Source: Sedimentisphaerales bacterium
GTDB lineage: Bacteria; Planctomycetota; Phycisphaerae; Sedimentisphaerales; SG8-4
Length of the DNA stretch: 64,000 bases
Assembly (NCBI GenBank): GCA_016928975.1
Contig: JAFGJR010000006.1
Location: 14,169 to 78,168 of the forward strand
Direction of reading: 5' to 3'
Shown: piece after piece, positions 50,155-57,996 of the stretch
Position numbering within the stretch: position 1 is the stretch's first letter
How the letters are laid out: every line of letters begins with the position of its first letter
Notes under the pieces: model-generated
The model's database searches: none
The model's input: the letters and a program-made list of their open reading frames with translations, nothing else
What the model was told of the DNA's origin: nothing
Position numbers and translations under genes: made by a program

Positions 50155-50313
50155 ATGAATGCAGCCGACAAGAACGTGGAGAACAAATCGACCAGAATGG
50201 CATACCAATCGCCGGCCATGAAGAAACACGAGCCGGTCAAAATCATGCAGGGGTCGTCTGAAGCTGATTGCCTCTGGTCTCTCTACTACGCGTCTCTCTA
50301 CTATTCCTATTGA
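50155..50313 (+). CDS. Candidate RiPP precursor peptide, Tyr-rich core
   Basis: ATG 50155 lies six bases after AAGGAG and gives 52 residues. The N-terminal 38 are polar and leader-like, including MAYQSPAMKKHEPVKIMQGS, and the last 14 are CLWSLYYASLYYSY. That tail contains SLYY twice, one Trp and one Cys and is rich in aromatic residues, as expected of a substrate for radical SAM cross-linking enzymes. It is first on the plus arm, next to kinase-like, radical SAM and peptidase genes and across from a PqqD-like protein and exporter. I know of no named family with this core. The leader/core boundary (perhaps after GS or near A37) is a guess. Confidence 0.8.
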   Translation: MNAADKNVENKSTRMAYQSPAMKKHEPVKIMQGSSEADCLWSLYYASLYYSY

Positions 50314-50412
50314 CAACGAGAGTCCTCTACAACCACAGCGCTGGTCGCCGTCGCGGGCAGAGAACCTGACCGAAGCGAGCCCCAATGAGAGCGGTTGACG
50401 CCGCCAGCACAG

Positions 50413-50468
50413 GGACACCATTGCCAGTGTGTCCGCGTTGGCGAGGGATCCCCTGTGACCAGGGGGTC
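50413..50468 (+). promoter_or_regulatory. Two stem-loops between precursor and enzyme genes
   Basis: GGACAC (50413-50418) pairs with GTGTCC (50429-50434), and GATCCCCT (50447-50454) pairs with AGGGGGTC (50461-50468) with one G-T pair. They lie in the roughly 300-nt gap after the precursor. No T run follows. Such structures often stabilise or attenuate RiPP precursor transcripts so that the substrate outnumbers the enzymes; that role is inference. Confidence 0.45.
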
Positions 50469-50611
50469 GCTCTTGTGCAACGTGCGCTGCTTTGCCAGGT
50501 ACACGTGTGAGATGATCGTACGGCCGAAGCAAGCACACGTGGCTTGCAGCGGCGAGTTCCGGTGATCTCGCGCGATCGAAGAAGAGGAGAACAAGAGCGA
50601 GGCGGAGACAG

Positions 50612-51676
50612 TTGGATCGCAAGAGCGACATGAAGAGGAGCCAGCGGGAATACCCTGATGCCAGGACACTGTTCATCGACTTGACCCAATGGGAGCTCGC
50701 GGTTCACTGTCGTGTCCCCCACGTCCTATCCTCTGTGAAGGCCCAGTTTGGAGATCGTGCTGCCTGGACGTCCTGGGTGGATCGAGTGCGTCTTGATTGC
50801 GATGTCATGTCCGACCCCCGGTCGTATGAGGAGCTGTGCGAGCGAATCTCTTTCAGCGGCCCGACTGTCAGAGCCAGCCGGAATGTGAATATCACGTATG
50901 CCTTCGAGCGCGGCCGCACATGGTTGCACGTGGCCGAGACAGCCGTCCTGGAACTCGACGACAGCACGCCAACCCGAAGCCGAGTCTATCTGAGACCGGA
51001 ACTGGACGCCGATAGCCCGCCGATCACGGGTTCAAAGAGACTGGTTGCCGACCCTGAGGCGTTCCTGTATCCTCTCCTGGCAGAGTGGATTCGCAACTTC
51101 AGCGCGTGCCTCATGCATTGCGGCGCCGTGGCTATGGGCGACCGGGCCGTGGTTCTATCGGGACCGCCCGGCAGCGGCAAGTCTACTCACGTTCTGCGTT
51201 TGCTGCTTCATGGTGTGCAATTCCTGGCCGATGACCTGGCCATCATCCACCGGGGTGAGGGGGGGCTGGAGATGATCGCTTTTCGCGAGGTCGCCAACGT
51301 GGGGCGCCGGACCATCGAGCACTTTCCGGAGTTGCGGGGTGTGGCCGGGGCGCCTTTGCGTGGCGACGGGAAATATTGCGTGGATGTGCCTGCGTACTTC
51401 GGCCAGCACGCTTGCAGGCGAGCCGCGCCGGGAGCGATCGTTCGCTTGCATCCTGATACTGAGCAGTGGATGGAGCGTTGCCCGCGAGAAGATCATCTTG
51501 ACGGCATCCATGCAATGGCCTGGTTCGTTTCCGCCGGCAAGCGAAGCGAACAGCATTTCTGGTTGATCTCTGACTGGCTCACCGCGTCGTCACAGTGGAA
51601 TGTGTCCCAAGGCTACCTGACTCATCACCTGGACGCCTTTCTGGACCGTATCCGATTGGATTTGGGCGCAGCATGA
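50612..51676 (+). CDS. HPr-kinase-like P-loop protein 1
   Basis: The 354-residue product has an N-terminal region of unknown fold and, at about 187-195, the P-loop GPPGSGKST within an HPr-kinase-like core (LMHCGAVAMGDRAVVLSGPP, then FLADDLAIIHRG, the DD of the metal site). Relatives phosphorylate the C-terminal Ser of some lasso peptides. A kinase role on this precursor is inference. The start is TTG 50612 with GGCGGAG just upstream; an ATG at 50630 is the alternative. Its ATGA overlaps the next, related gene. Confidence 0.8.
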   Translation: MDRKSDMKRSQREYPDARTLFIDLTQWELAVHCRVPHVLSSVKAQFGDRAAWTSWVDRVRLDCDVMSDPRSYEELCERISFSGPTVRASRNVNITYAFERGRTWLHVAETAVLELDDSTPTRSRVYLRPELDADSPPITGSKRLVADPEAFLYPLLAEWIRNFSACLMHCGAVAMGDRAVVLSGPPGSGKSTHVLRLLLHGVQFLADDLAIIHRGEGGLEMIAFREVANVGRRTIEHFPELRGVAGAPLRGDGKYCVDVPAYFGQHACRRAAPGAIVRLHPDTEQWMERCPREDHLDGIHAMAWFVSAGKRSEQHFWLISDWLTASSQWNVSQGYLTHHLDAFLDRIRLDLGAA

Positions 51677-52683
51677 GAAGCAGTGACGGTCCTGTCAGCG
51701 AGATGTTCGAAACGTTGTGGAGCCGGCCGGTGTGCGAGCGCAGGCTGTCGTTCCTCGACATGGCTCTGGCCATCCGATTTGCCGATGAACGCCTTGGCAG
51801 GTACCTGTGTCGGACGCTGGATGCGTGGGAAGAAAGACCTGTACCGCCGGAGAGAGCTATCCGCTGTGTGATCGATTACACGGATGTCGTGCCTCACTGG
51901 CGAGAGGTGTTCGTGGGCGACCTGCGTTCGGTCGCCAGCGATCTCTTCGGAGAGATGCAAATGCTCGGGGCACAGGATGGCTACGCGGTTCTCCTGGAGA
52001 AGTTTGGGGCGGTCCTCCGCACGACGAGAGGTGACATGATGTGCCTCGTGGACGACGTGGAGGGCAGGCGACACGATGGCGATCCGTGCAACCTCAGCAC
52101 GGCTGCCTGCCTCATTACAGCGAGCTGTCTCCTGCGGAACGGGTACCTCGTGGTGCATGCCGGCGGGGTCGCTCGCCACGGTCGCTGCCAGGTGTGGACC
52201 GGTCCCAGCGGGATCGGCAAGACCACCCGCGTGCTGGACCTCGTCTCCAGGGGCTGGGACTACTACGGCGACGACGTGCTCGTTCTCGGCAGGGACGAGC
52301 GCGGGGCCTGGCACGTCTTCCCATACTCGCGGACAGCGAGGGTAACGTCGGAGACGTGCTCTCGCTTCACGCAGTTGGCGTCCCTCGCGGACGGGAAGAG
52401 GACGTCCGACAAATACGTCTTCGACGTGGACCGCCTTTTTGCGACCACGATTCCCGCGTCGGGCGTGCTTGATCGGATTTGTTGCATCGGCCCCGAGCCG
52501 GAGAGCTACCCTCGGCGTCTCGGCGAATCCGAGGCAATCACACGGCTGATGGCGGGCTTTCTATACTATCTCTGGCCCGAGGATGCGAACCGGGTGCTGG
52601 ACGGGATGTGGGACGTCGTGTCAAAAGTCCCCGTCTATGCGGTCTCTCGCGACACGCGCAGCGATGATGGGGTGGAAACATGA
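51673..52683 (+). CDS. HPr-kinase-like P-loop protein 2
   Basis: The 336-residue product is a second, divergent member of the same type: VVHAGGVARHGRCQVWTGPS with P-loop GPSGIGKTT (about 176-184), then YYGDDVLVLGRDE. It begins at ATG 51673, overlapping the end of the first kinase-like gene by ATGA; more upstream codons in frame lie inside that gene. Two kinase-like proteins in tandem are unusual for one RiPP cluster; one may be catalytic and one accessory. It also overlaps the next radical SAM gene by 4 nt. Confidence 0.8.
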   Translation: MRSSDGPVSEMFETLWSRPVCERRLSFLDMALAIRFADERLGRYLCRTLDAWEERPVPPERAIRCVIDYTDVVPHWREVFVGDLRSVASDLFGEMQMLGAQDGYAVLLEKFGAVLRTTRGDMMCLVDDVEGRRHDGDPCNLSTAACLITASCLLRNGYLVVHAGGVARHGRCQVWTGPSGIGKTTRVLDLVSRGWDYYGDDVLVLGRDERGAWHVFPYSRTARVTSETCSRFTQLASLADGKRTSDKYVFDVDRLFATTIPASGVLDRICCIGPEPESYPRRLGESEAITRLMAGFLYYLWPEDANRVLDGMWDVVSKVPVYAVSRDTRSDDGVET

Positions 52684-54110
52684 CGGTCCTGGCGAATCCG
52701 GAGATCGTGGATCTGCTGTCCGACGCGGAGCAGGCCAATCAGTGCCTTGGCCTGGCGATGCTTGGAGATCGCCCGGAAGAGTACGCCGTGGAGATCATGG
52801 AGTCCTTCACCCGAATTCCCAGGGTGGCCGATTCGTTGTTGGCCGCCTATTGCCGGTCGCGGTTTCCCTTCTTCGCGACCGGGTTCGAGCCGGGAAGAGT
52901 CGTCGGCGACGTGTCTTTCCGCGTGGGAGACAGGGTGTTTCGCCGCGAACGAGTGTTTCTACAAGGCGTGGAGAAGTGGCTCGCCTCCACGCCGCCGGGC
53001 GACATTGGCCGCTGCCTCTCACTGCTGGCGGGCCAGCACGTTCTCCACGGCGAGTACGAACGGATCATCAAGGCCCGCTACACAGATATGGAGATCGATC
53101 GATTCCGTGCGGCGATTCGGTCCCAGCGTGGACGCGAGGAAAGGCAGCTTGGGTTTGCCCCCACTTTTCGCTGTAACCTGTCCTGTCCCTATTGCATGAG
53201 TGCTCCGCTGATGCGACAGGAGGCGGACTTCGCCACCGTACGGAAAGTGATCGACTGGGCCTCCCGAGCCGGGGTCCAGAAGCTCCGTTTGTATGGAGGT
53301 GAGCCTTGTCTATATCCGGAGTTCGCCAGACTGCTGTCCGAGGCGCGTGAGGCGGGCCTCCGGGTGTACATGGCTTCGAACCTGGTGGCGTCTGAAGAGG
53401 CCGTGAGTGCTGTCGGCCCCGATGTCGTGGATTGTGTCGCGGCACACACGCGGTCACCGAGTGTGGCTGGCTCGCAGGGCGAGGTCTTCAAGGCCAACGC
53501 TCTGCGCATTCGACGGACCGGAGTGGAAGTGCTGCCGCGATACAACCTCGTCGATGAGGACTGGAGCTTCCTGCGGGACATCGCCGGTTTGCTGCAGGTC
53601 GACAGAGTGTCGTTTGCCCCTGTGGTGACACGCTGTGAGTCCGTCATCCCCGGGCGAGAGAAATGGCTTGCCGACGTGCGTCTCGCATGCCGCTTCATGG
53701 AATACTTGTCGCGACACGGGCTTCGGCCGGTCCTTGCCAAGCCCTTGCCGCTGTGCTGCGTAGAGCAGATGGAGCTGTCCCGCTGGGATGTATTCGACGG
53801 TGTCTGTACCGCGTACCGGGATGGCTTCACGTTCAATGTGCTCGTGCACCCGGACACGAAGATCGGTCTCTGCGATGCCGACCACGGACCCGACCGCCCG
53901 TCGCTTGATGAGTTCACCTCCTGGGACGACTTGCAGAGCTACGTGGCTCCGCGCATGCGCGCCTGGCTGAGAGGGCCTCTGTGGCCCGAATGCTCGCAGT
54001 GCTACTATGGTGCGCGTGCCTTGTGCCAGGGTGCCTGTCTGGCTGCCAAACCCTTTCATTACAGCGGCGCCGACGTGTGCTCAACCGAAGCCGGCAGGGG
54101 AGGGACGTGA
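52680..54110 (+). CDS. Radical SAM/SPASM enzyme with long N-terminal domain
   Basis: The 476-residue product has about 160 N-terminal residues of unrecognised type, then the radical SAM motif CNLSCPYC (about 166-173) and LYGGEPCLY (about 206-214). The C-terminal part has several Cys (CDADHG, then CSQCYYGARALCQGAC) fitting a SPASM auxiliary cluster domain. Enzymes of this layout form cross-links or epimerise residues in RiPP precursors. The N-terminal domain might bind leader peptide, but no clear PqqD-like pattern is visible. ATGA overlaps the preceding kinase-like gene. Confidence 0.9.
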   Translation: MTVLANPEIVDLLSDAEQANQCLGLAMLGDRPEEYAVEIMESFTRIPRVADSLLAAYCRSRFPFFATGFEPGRVVGDVSFRVGDRVFRRERVFLQGVEKWLASTPPGDIGRCLSLLAGQHVLHGEYERIIKARYTDMEIDRFRAAIRSQRGREERQLGFAPTFRCNLSCPYCMSAPLMRQEADFATVRKVIDWASRAGVQKLRLYGGEPCLYPEFARLLSEAREAGLRVYMASNLVASEEAVSAVGPDVVDCVAAHTRSPSVAGSQGEVFKANALRIRRTGVEVLPRYNLVDEDWSFLRDIAGLLQVDRVSFAPVVTRCESVIPGREKWLADVRLACRFMEYLSRHGLRPVLAKPLPLCCVEQMELSRWDVFDGVCTAYRDGFTFNVLVHPDTKIGLCDADHGPDRPSLDEFTSWDDLQSYVAPRMRAWLRGPLWPECSQCYYGARALCQGACLAAKPFHYSGADVCSTEAGRGGT

Positions 54111-54114
54111 GATC

Positions 54115-54627
54115 ATGACGAGCTGGATCGCTCGACTGGCCCGGTGTTCCGGGACGCTTCAGCGTCTGGACCGCATTGAGCGGTTGTACCACAGCCGGTC
54201 TTTGCCGGAGTTGGTGGATGCGGTGGCGAAGGAGCACGCGGAACTGGCCCCCTCCGGCAAATGGGGGATGCGGCGACTCAAGTGGTGCTGGCCGCTATGG
54301 AAGATTCTCCATCGCGGCGTGCGCCAGCATCCATGCCTCTACTTCTCTCTGCTCGCCATGGCCTACGAGAGAAAGGCCGGTCGTGATGCAGAGGTCAATG
54401 TCGGCCTCTCCACCGACCAGTTCGACGCTACGGACGGGCACTGCTGGCTCACCCGTGGCGGCAAGATGCTGTATGGATCGCGCGGCGCTTCCTCTACGGA
54501 GTATCGCGAGTGCCTCGGACGACGCGGTCATATCGTGTACTGGTGGCGGCGAACCGCCGTGGCGACGAGTCCCGGACCCCACCCGAAGTGGCTGACCTGG
54601 TTCTGGAGGATGCGATGGCCAACCTGA
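54115..54627 (+). CDS. Lasso-B2-like transglutaminase-fold leader peptidase
   Basis: The 170-residue product has HPCLYFSLLAMAYERKAGRD (Cys about 83), EVNVGLSTDQFDATDGHCWL (His about 111) and an Asp/acid position near GGKMLYGS, matching the Cys-His-Asp layout of lasso B2 proteins (Transglut_core3), which cut off the leader peptide. Start is ATG 54115 behind GGGGAGGGACGTGAG. It overlaps the next radical SAM gene by 13 nt. In lasso clusters a B2 protein works with a cyclase; no such gene is here. Confidence 0.82.
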   Translation: MTSWIARLARCSGTLQRLDRIERLYHSRSLPELVDAVAKEHAELAPSGKWGMRRLKWCWPLWKILHRGVRQHPCLYFSLLAMAYERKAGRDAEVNVGLSTDQFDATDGHCWLTRGGKMLYGSRGASSTEYRECLGRRGHIVYWWRRTAVATSPGPHPKWLTWFWRMRWPT

Positions 54628-55634
54628 TGCTCACGACAGCCTGCAACTTCACGTGTGACTACTGCTTCGGCAAAGAGATGATCGGTCCCGGCCACGCACA
54701 ACAGACCATGAGCTGGGATCTGTTCCTGAGCCTCCTCGACTGGATCGACCGCGGGAACACTCCCAATCTGGACGTCCATCTTATGGGAGGAGAGCCCACG
54801 CTCAGCCCGCTTCTCGGCGACATGATCGGCGAGCTGGCCCGTCGAAAACGCCGGATCGCGGTCTTCTCCAACCTCTGTGTCCCGATGGATGCGACGGTGC
54901 TCGCGGACTCCTCCCAGCTCGATATCCTATGGATCGTCAACGTCAACCACCCGTCGTCCTATCGAGATCGGCAACTTGAAACCCTGAAAAAGCACCTCGC
55001 TCTGTTGGGTCCGGCGGCCGTCATTACGTTCAACATCACGAGCCCCTCGACCGAGTTCGATCACGTGCTCTCGTACGTCGAGGACTTCGGTCTGGCTCGT
55101 CACTTGAAAGTCGGAGTCACGCTGCCGACGTTGGACCACGTGAATGCGTACGTGAAGCGCGAAGACTATCCCGGCATCGCGGGGCGGATCATGGCCCTGC
55201 ACGATGCCGCCGGCCGCAAAGGCATAGACCTGGAATTTGAGTGTGGCGTGCCCTATTGTCTCTTCACGGCCGAGCAGCACAAGAGGCTCAAGATGCCGCG
55301 AGTCAGTCATTGCGGCTCGCGCCTGGATATCACGCCCACGGGCAACGTGATCAACTGCCTGCCGTTATGCCGCGTGGCCGCGATTCCTTACTCGGACTTT
55401 GCAGACTACCAGCAGGCGAGGGAGTGGTTTCGCAGGGCTCTGGCGCCCTATGCGAGTCTGGGTGGCACGGCGGCGTGTCCCACCTGCGAGCATTTGGTAC
55501 AGGGTCGATGCATGGCTTGTCTGGCGCATGCCCTGTGGAATCTCGACCACATCGCGTTGCCTCCACTGCCACAGAGCCGGGACGATGCAACCCGTCGCAC
55601 CTGCGGGGCCACCGACTGCGGGAGAGAGTCGTGA
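54615..55634 (+). CDS. Radical SAM/SPASM enzyme, paralogue of the minus-arm one
   Basis: ATG 54615, five bases after GGAGG, gives 339 residues. CNFTCDYC is at 10-17, exactly as in the minus-arm radical SAM protein, and LMGGEPTLSPLLG follows at about 56-68. The central part (WIVNVNHPSSYRDRQ, FNITSPSTEF, ECGVPYCLFTAEQ) and the SPASM-like end (CPTCEHLVQGRCMAC) align with it too. The divergent arms thus carry paired paralogues. A GTGA overlap couples it to the next gene. Confidence 0.9.
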   Translation: MANLMLTTACNFTCDYCFGKEMIGPGHAQQTMSWDLFLSLLDWIDRGNTPNLDVHLMGGEPTLSPLLGDMIGELARRKRRIAVFSNLCVPMDATVLADSSQLDILWIVNVNHPSSYRDRQLETLKKHLALLGPAAVITFNITSPSTEFDHVLSYVEDFGLARHLKVGVTLPTLDHVNAYVKREDYPGIAGRIMALHDAAGRKGIDLEFECGVPYCLFTAEQHKRLKMPRVSHCGSRLDITPTGNVINCLPLCRVAAIPYSDFADYQQAREWFRRALAPYASLGGTAACPTCEHLVQGRCMACLAHALWNLDHIALPPLPQSRDDATRRTCGATDCGRES

Positions 55635-56668
55635 GGCGTTCATTCTGGGAGCATTCTTGCCGAAGGATTCAGCGCTGGAACGGATGGGAGCTGCGGCGAA
55701 TCCAGCGGTTGGTGATCGAGCCGACCAACCACTGCACTCGCCAATGTCCCGTCTGCGGCGCCGTGCAATCGCGGACGCCGCGACCGCGAGGATACATGGA
55801 TTGGGGCGTCTTCACCCGGTTGGTTGCGGAAGCCGCCGTGCTGCGACCGGGTCGCATATGTCTCCAGGCGCACGGAGAGTCTTTGCTTCACCCCCGTCTG
55901 GTCGAGATGGTTCGGGCATGCGCCTCCAGGCGGTTGCACTGTGAGATCATCACGAACGGCGATCTGCTGACCCCGGAGCTCTCGCGTGCCCTGCGGGAGG
56001 CGGGACTGGCGAGCCTGATTCTCTCTCATCCAGGGGTGACCGCAGCCAACTACGAGGCGTGTCGTGGCTGCTCGTCCTCGCCGGAGACGGATGAGCGGTT
56101 GATGGAATCGCTTCGCCTCTGGGAGGGAGCCGCTGCCAAGGTCGGCGTCCAGAGCCTGATCATCCCATCACTGATCCCCGACCGCATGGACATCCTCAAC
56201 TTTGCCAAGCGATGGTTGGCGGTACCGGGCGTGCGGGACGTTGCATTCCACGGCTACTTGCCCTGGCCTCGCCACGTTCATGAAGACCTGATCCGATTCA
56301 TGGCCGAGACGTCGCGACGCTGCGAGCATGGCATGCTGTCGTTGACGGTCTTGTGGGATGGAACGGTGACTCCCTGCGCGTACGATACGTCGGCAGAGCT
56401 GTCGCTCGGTCGCTTCCCCGAAGCGTCGTTGCATCAACTGTACAAGGGTCAGGCGCTTCGCCGTATACGACGGAGTTGGTTTCGTCCGCCAGGCTGCTGG
56501 CCGGCGCTCTGTCAGACTTGTCTGGTCCGGCGATGCACCGCTCCCCTTGTCGTCATCCACCGGGAAGAGCTGCAGAAGCATGTCGGCAGCACCGACGGGG
56601 AGCAGGAATACATCGAGTCGATCCTCATACCTTTCGATCACGCTCCGTACAAGCGGCGTGTCCAGTAG
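55631..56668 (+). CDS. Radical SAM protein, third of the plus arm
   Basis: The start is a GTG at 55631 overlapping the previous stop as GTGA; it gives 345 residues. CTRQCPVC (about 35-42) is the cluster motif; AHGESLLHPR takes the place of GGE. The C-terminal part has TPCAYD and CWPALCQTCLVRRCTAP, a SPASM-like pattern. It is more distant from the other radical SAM proteins here and closer to general SPASM enzymes. It is the last gene of the plus arm. Confidence 0.88.
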   Translation: MRRSFWEHSCRRIQRWNGWELRRIQRLVIEPTNHCTRQCPVCGAVQSRTPRPRGYMDWGVFTRLVAEAAVLRPGRICLQAHGESLLHPRLVEMVRACASRRLHCEIITNGDLLTPELSRALREAGLASLILSHPGVTAANYEACRGCSSSPETDERLMESLRLWEGAAAKVGVQSLIIPSLIPDRMDILNFAKRWLAVPGVRDVAFHGYLPWPRHVHEDLIRFMAETSRRCEHGMLSLTVLWDGTVTPCAYDTSAELSLGRFPEASLHQLYKGQALRRIRRSWFRPPGCWPALCQTCLVRRCTAPLVVIHREELQKHVGSTDGEQEYIESILIPFDHAPYKRRVQ

Positions 56669-57262
56669 TGTGCCTGTCAAGCAGGCATCCAACCGCCCAG
56701 CAAAGGCGGAGTCCGCCGCAAATACTCCCCGAAACAGATGGCGTGCGGGATCCGAGTGGCAGCGCGTCCGTGTCTCGATGTTTCAGCCTGTGCAGGACGT
56801 TTCTCACCATGGAGATCGTTGCGACAACGTTTCCGTGCCTCCCGGCGCGGTCGTTGGTCTCTGGGATCTGTGCAAAGTACCTCAGGAATGTGTGTCCTGG
56901 GGGCTTGACAAATGGGGCATTCGATGTATAGTAGTATCACATCACGCAGGACAAGATCCTCATCGGCAACGAGCAGCGTACGGTGCGTGTGTGAGTAGCT
57001 CGCGAGAGAAAGTCTCGGCGGGCCCTTTCGGACAGCCACAGGATGGCGACAGGAGACCGGGTGATGCAAGGAGAGCGCATCTGCGCCAAGCGACAGGCGC
57101 CTACGCGGGCAGTTGCTCATTCGGGCCGGTCCCCGCCTCATGTTCCACAGTGGTTCTCCGGGTACACCGGTCGAGTTCGGTGGCAACCGCCACCTGTCAA
57201 TAGCTCAGTGAATGGACGATCCAATCCCTGCAAGAAGGGGGTTGGGCTTCAAGGAGGAGATT
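56669..57262 (+). other. Intergenic region with promoter and long leader
   Basis: About 590 nt end the RiPP cluster and lead to the PEP-CTERM-like gene. A promoter candidate lies at 56905-56932, followed by an approximately 320-nt leader. Open frames on both strands have no recognisable motif. No terminator was seen right after the last radical SAM gene. Confidence 0.5.
56905..56932 (+). promoter_or_regulatory. Sigma-70-type promoter upstream of the PEP-CTERM-like gene
   Basis: A perfect TTGACA (56905-56910) is followed after 16 nt by TATAGT (56927-56932). It is the best promoter in this gap and points to the gene at 57263. Confidence 0.65.
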
Positions 57263-57844
57263 ATGCGTACAATTGGTGCGGCGATACTGTTGCCGAGCAA
57301 TGGCATGAAGGAACCTTCGAGACGAAAGGACCGTGTTCTCGGCAGGTTCCTCATCGGCGTTCTGCTGGTGTTTGGGGCATCGCCAGTTTGGGCCGGTCCG
57401 ACGTACTTCGTGGTGTCGGAGATCGGGTCCCCGGTGCACAACGATTCCTATATCCTGCCGCTGGAGGAGCCGGCGGACATTGCTCATGCCAGGGAATTGA
57501 TCGAGCATGGGACGAGTGTCGCCGACTATATCGTGGTCGCGCACATCGCCGCCGGGCCAGATGGGATCAACCGTGACGTGCTGGCGCCGGGTGAGCCGCC
57601 ATGGTCGTGGCACGTCGACGAGTTTGTCAGCTTCGCCGAGATGACGATCGAAATCTATGACGGCTGGCCGGGATATGTCGAACAGGATGTCGACGGCTGG
57701 ATCGCGATCACGAACGGCCACATCGGTTTCTGGAGTTACACCGTGACGGGAGAACTGCCGGCGGTCCCGGCTCCGAGTGCCGTCCTGCTTGCGACGCTGG
57801 GCATGGGCCTCGTCGGCTGCATGCGCAGGCGCAGGATGCCTTAG
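57263..57844 (+). CDS. PEP-CTERM-type surface protein (VPAP variant)
   Basis: The start, ATG 57263, follows AAGGAGGAG. The 193-residue product has a signal segment (FLIGVLLVFGASPVWAG, about 30-46) and a C-terminal VPAPSAVLLATLGMGLVGCM followed by RRRR, the layout of PEP-CTERM sorting signals in planctomycetes: Pro-rich motif, membrane helix, basic end. Exosortase would process it; none is in this window. The middle domain has no family I recognise. The signal peptide starts unusually far (about 30 residues) from the chosen start, so a later start is possible. Confidence 0.78.
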   Translation: MRTIGAAILLPSNGMKEPSRRKDRVLGRFLIGVLLVFGASPVWAGPTYFVVSEIGSPVHNDSYILPLEEPADIAHARELIEHGTSVADYIVVAHIAAGPDGINRDVLAPGEPPWSWHVDEFVSFAEMTIEIYDGWPGYVEQDVDGWIAITNGHIGFWSYTVTGELPAVPAPSAVLLATLGMGLVGCMRRRRMP

Positions 57845-57911
57845 TCCCTTGGCGAGTGTCACCACACTGGTTGCAGGAGAGGACGCTACTGCTGTTCATC
57901 GACTGCCGGGC

Positions 57912-57940
57912 TGGCATTGGGGCCGTGAGAGTAGTATACT
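57912..57940 (+). promoter_or_regulatory. Putative promoter upstream of the SGNH gene
   Basis: TGGCAT (57912-57917) and TATACT (57935-57940) are 17 nt apart, about 57 nt before the ATG at 57997. The arrangement is like that of the type-VII-like operon promoter. Confidence 0.5.
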
Positions 57941-57996
57941 GAAAGGCGAGGACAATGATGACGTAGAATGTACAGAAATGATGTGAGGTGGTGAGA

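Noticed and set aside
44586..56668. Lasso peptide cluster as the simple explanation
   Set aside because: PqqD-like, B2-like, kinase-like and nucleotidyltransferase-like proteins fit, but no asparagine-synthetase-like cyclase is present and the core has no ring-forming acid at position 7-9.
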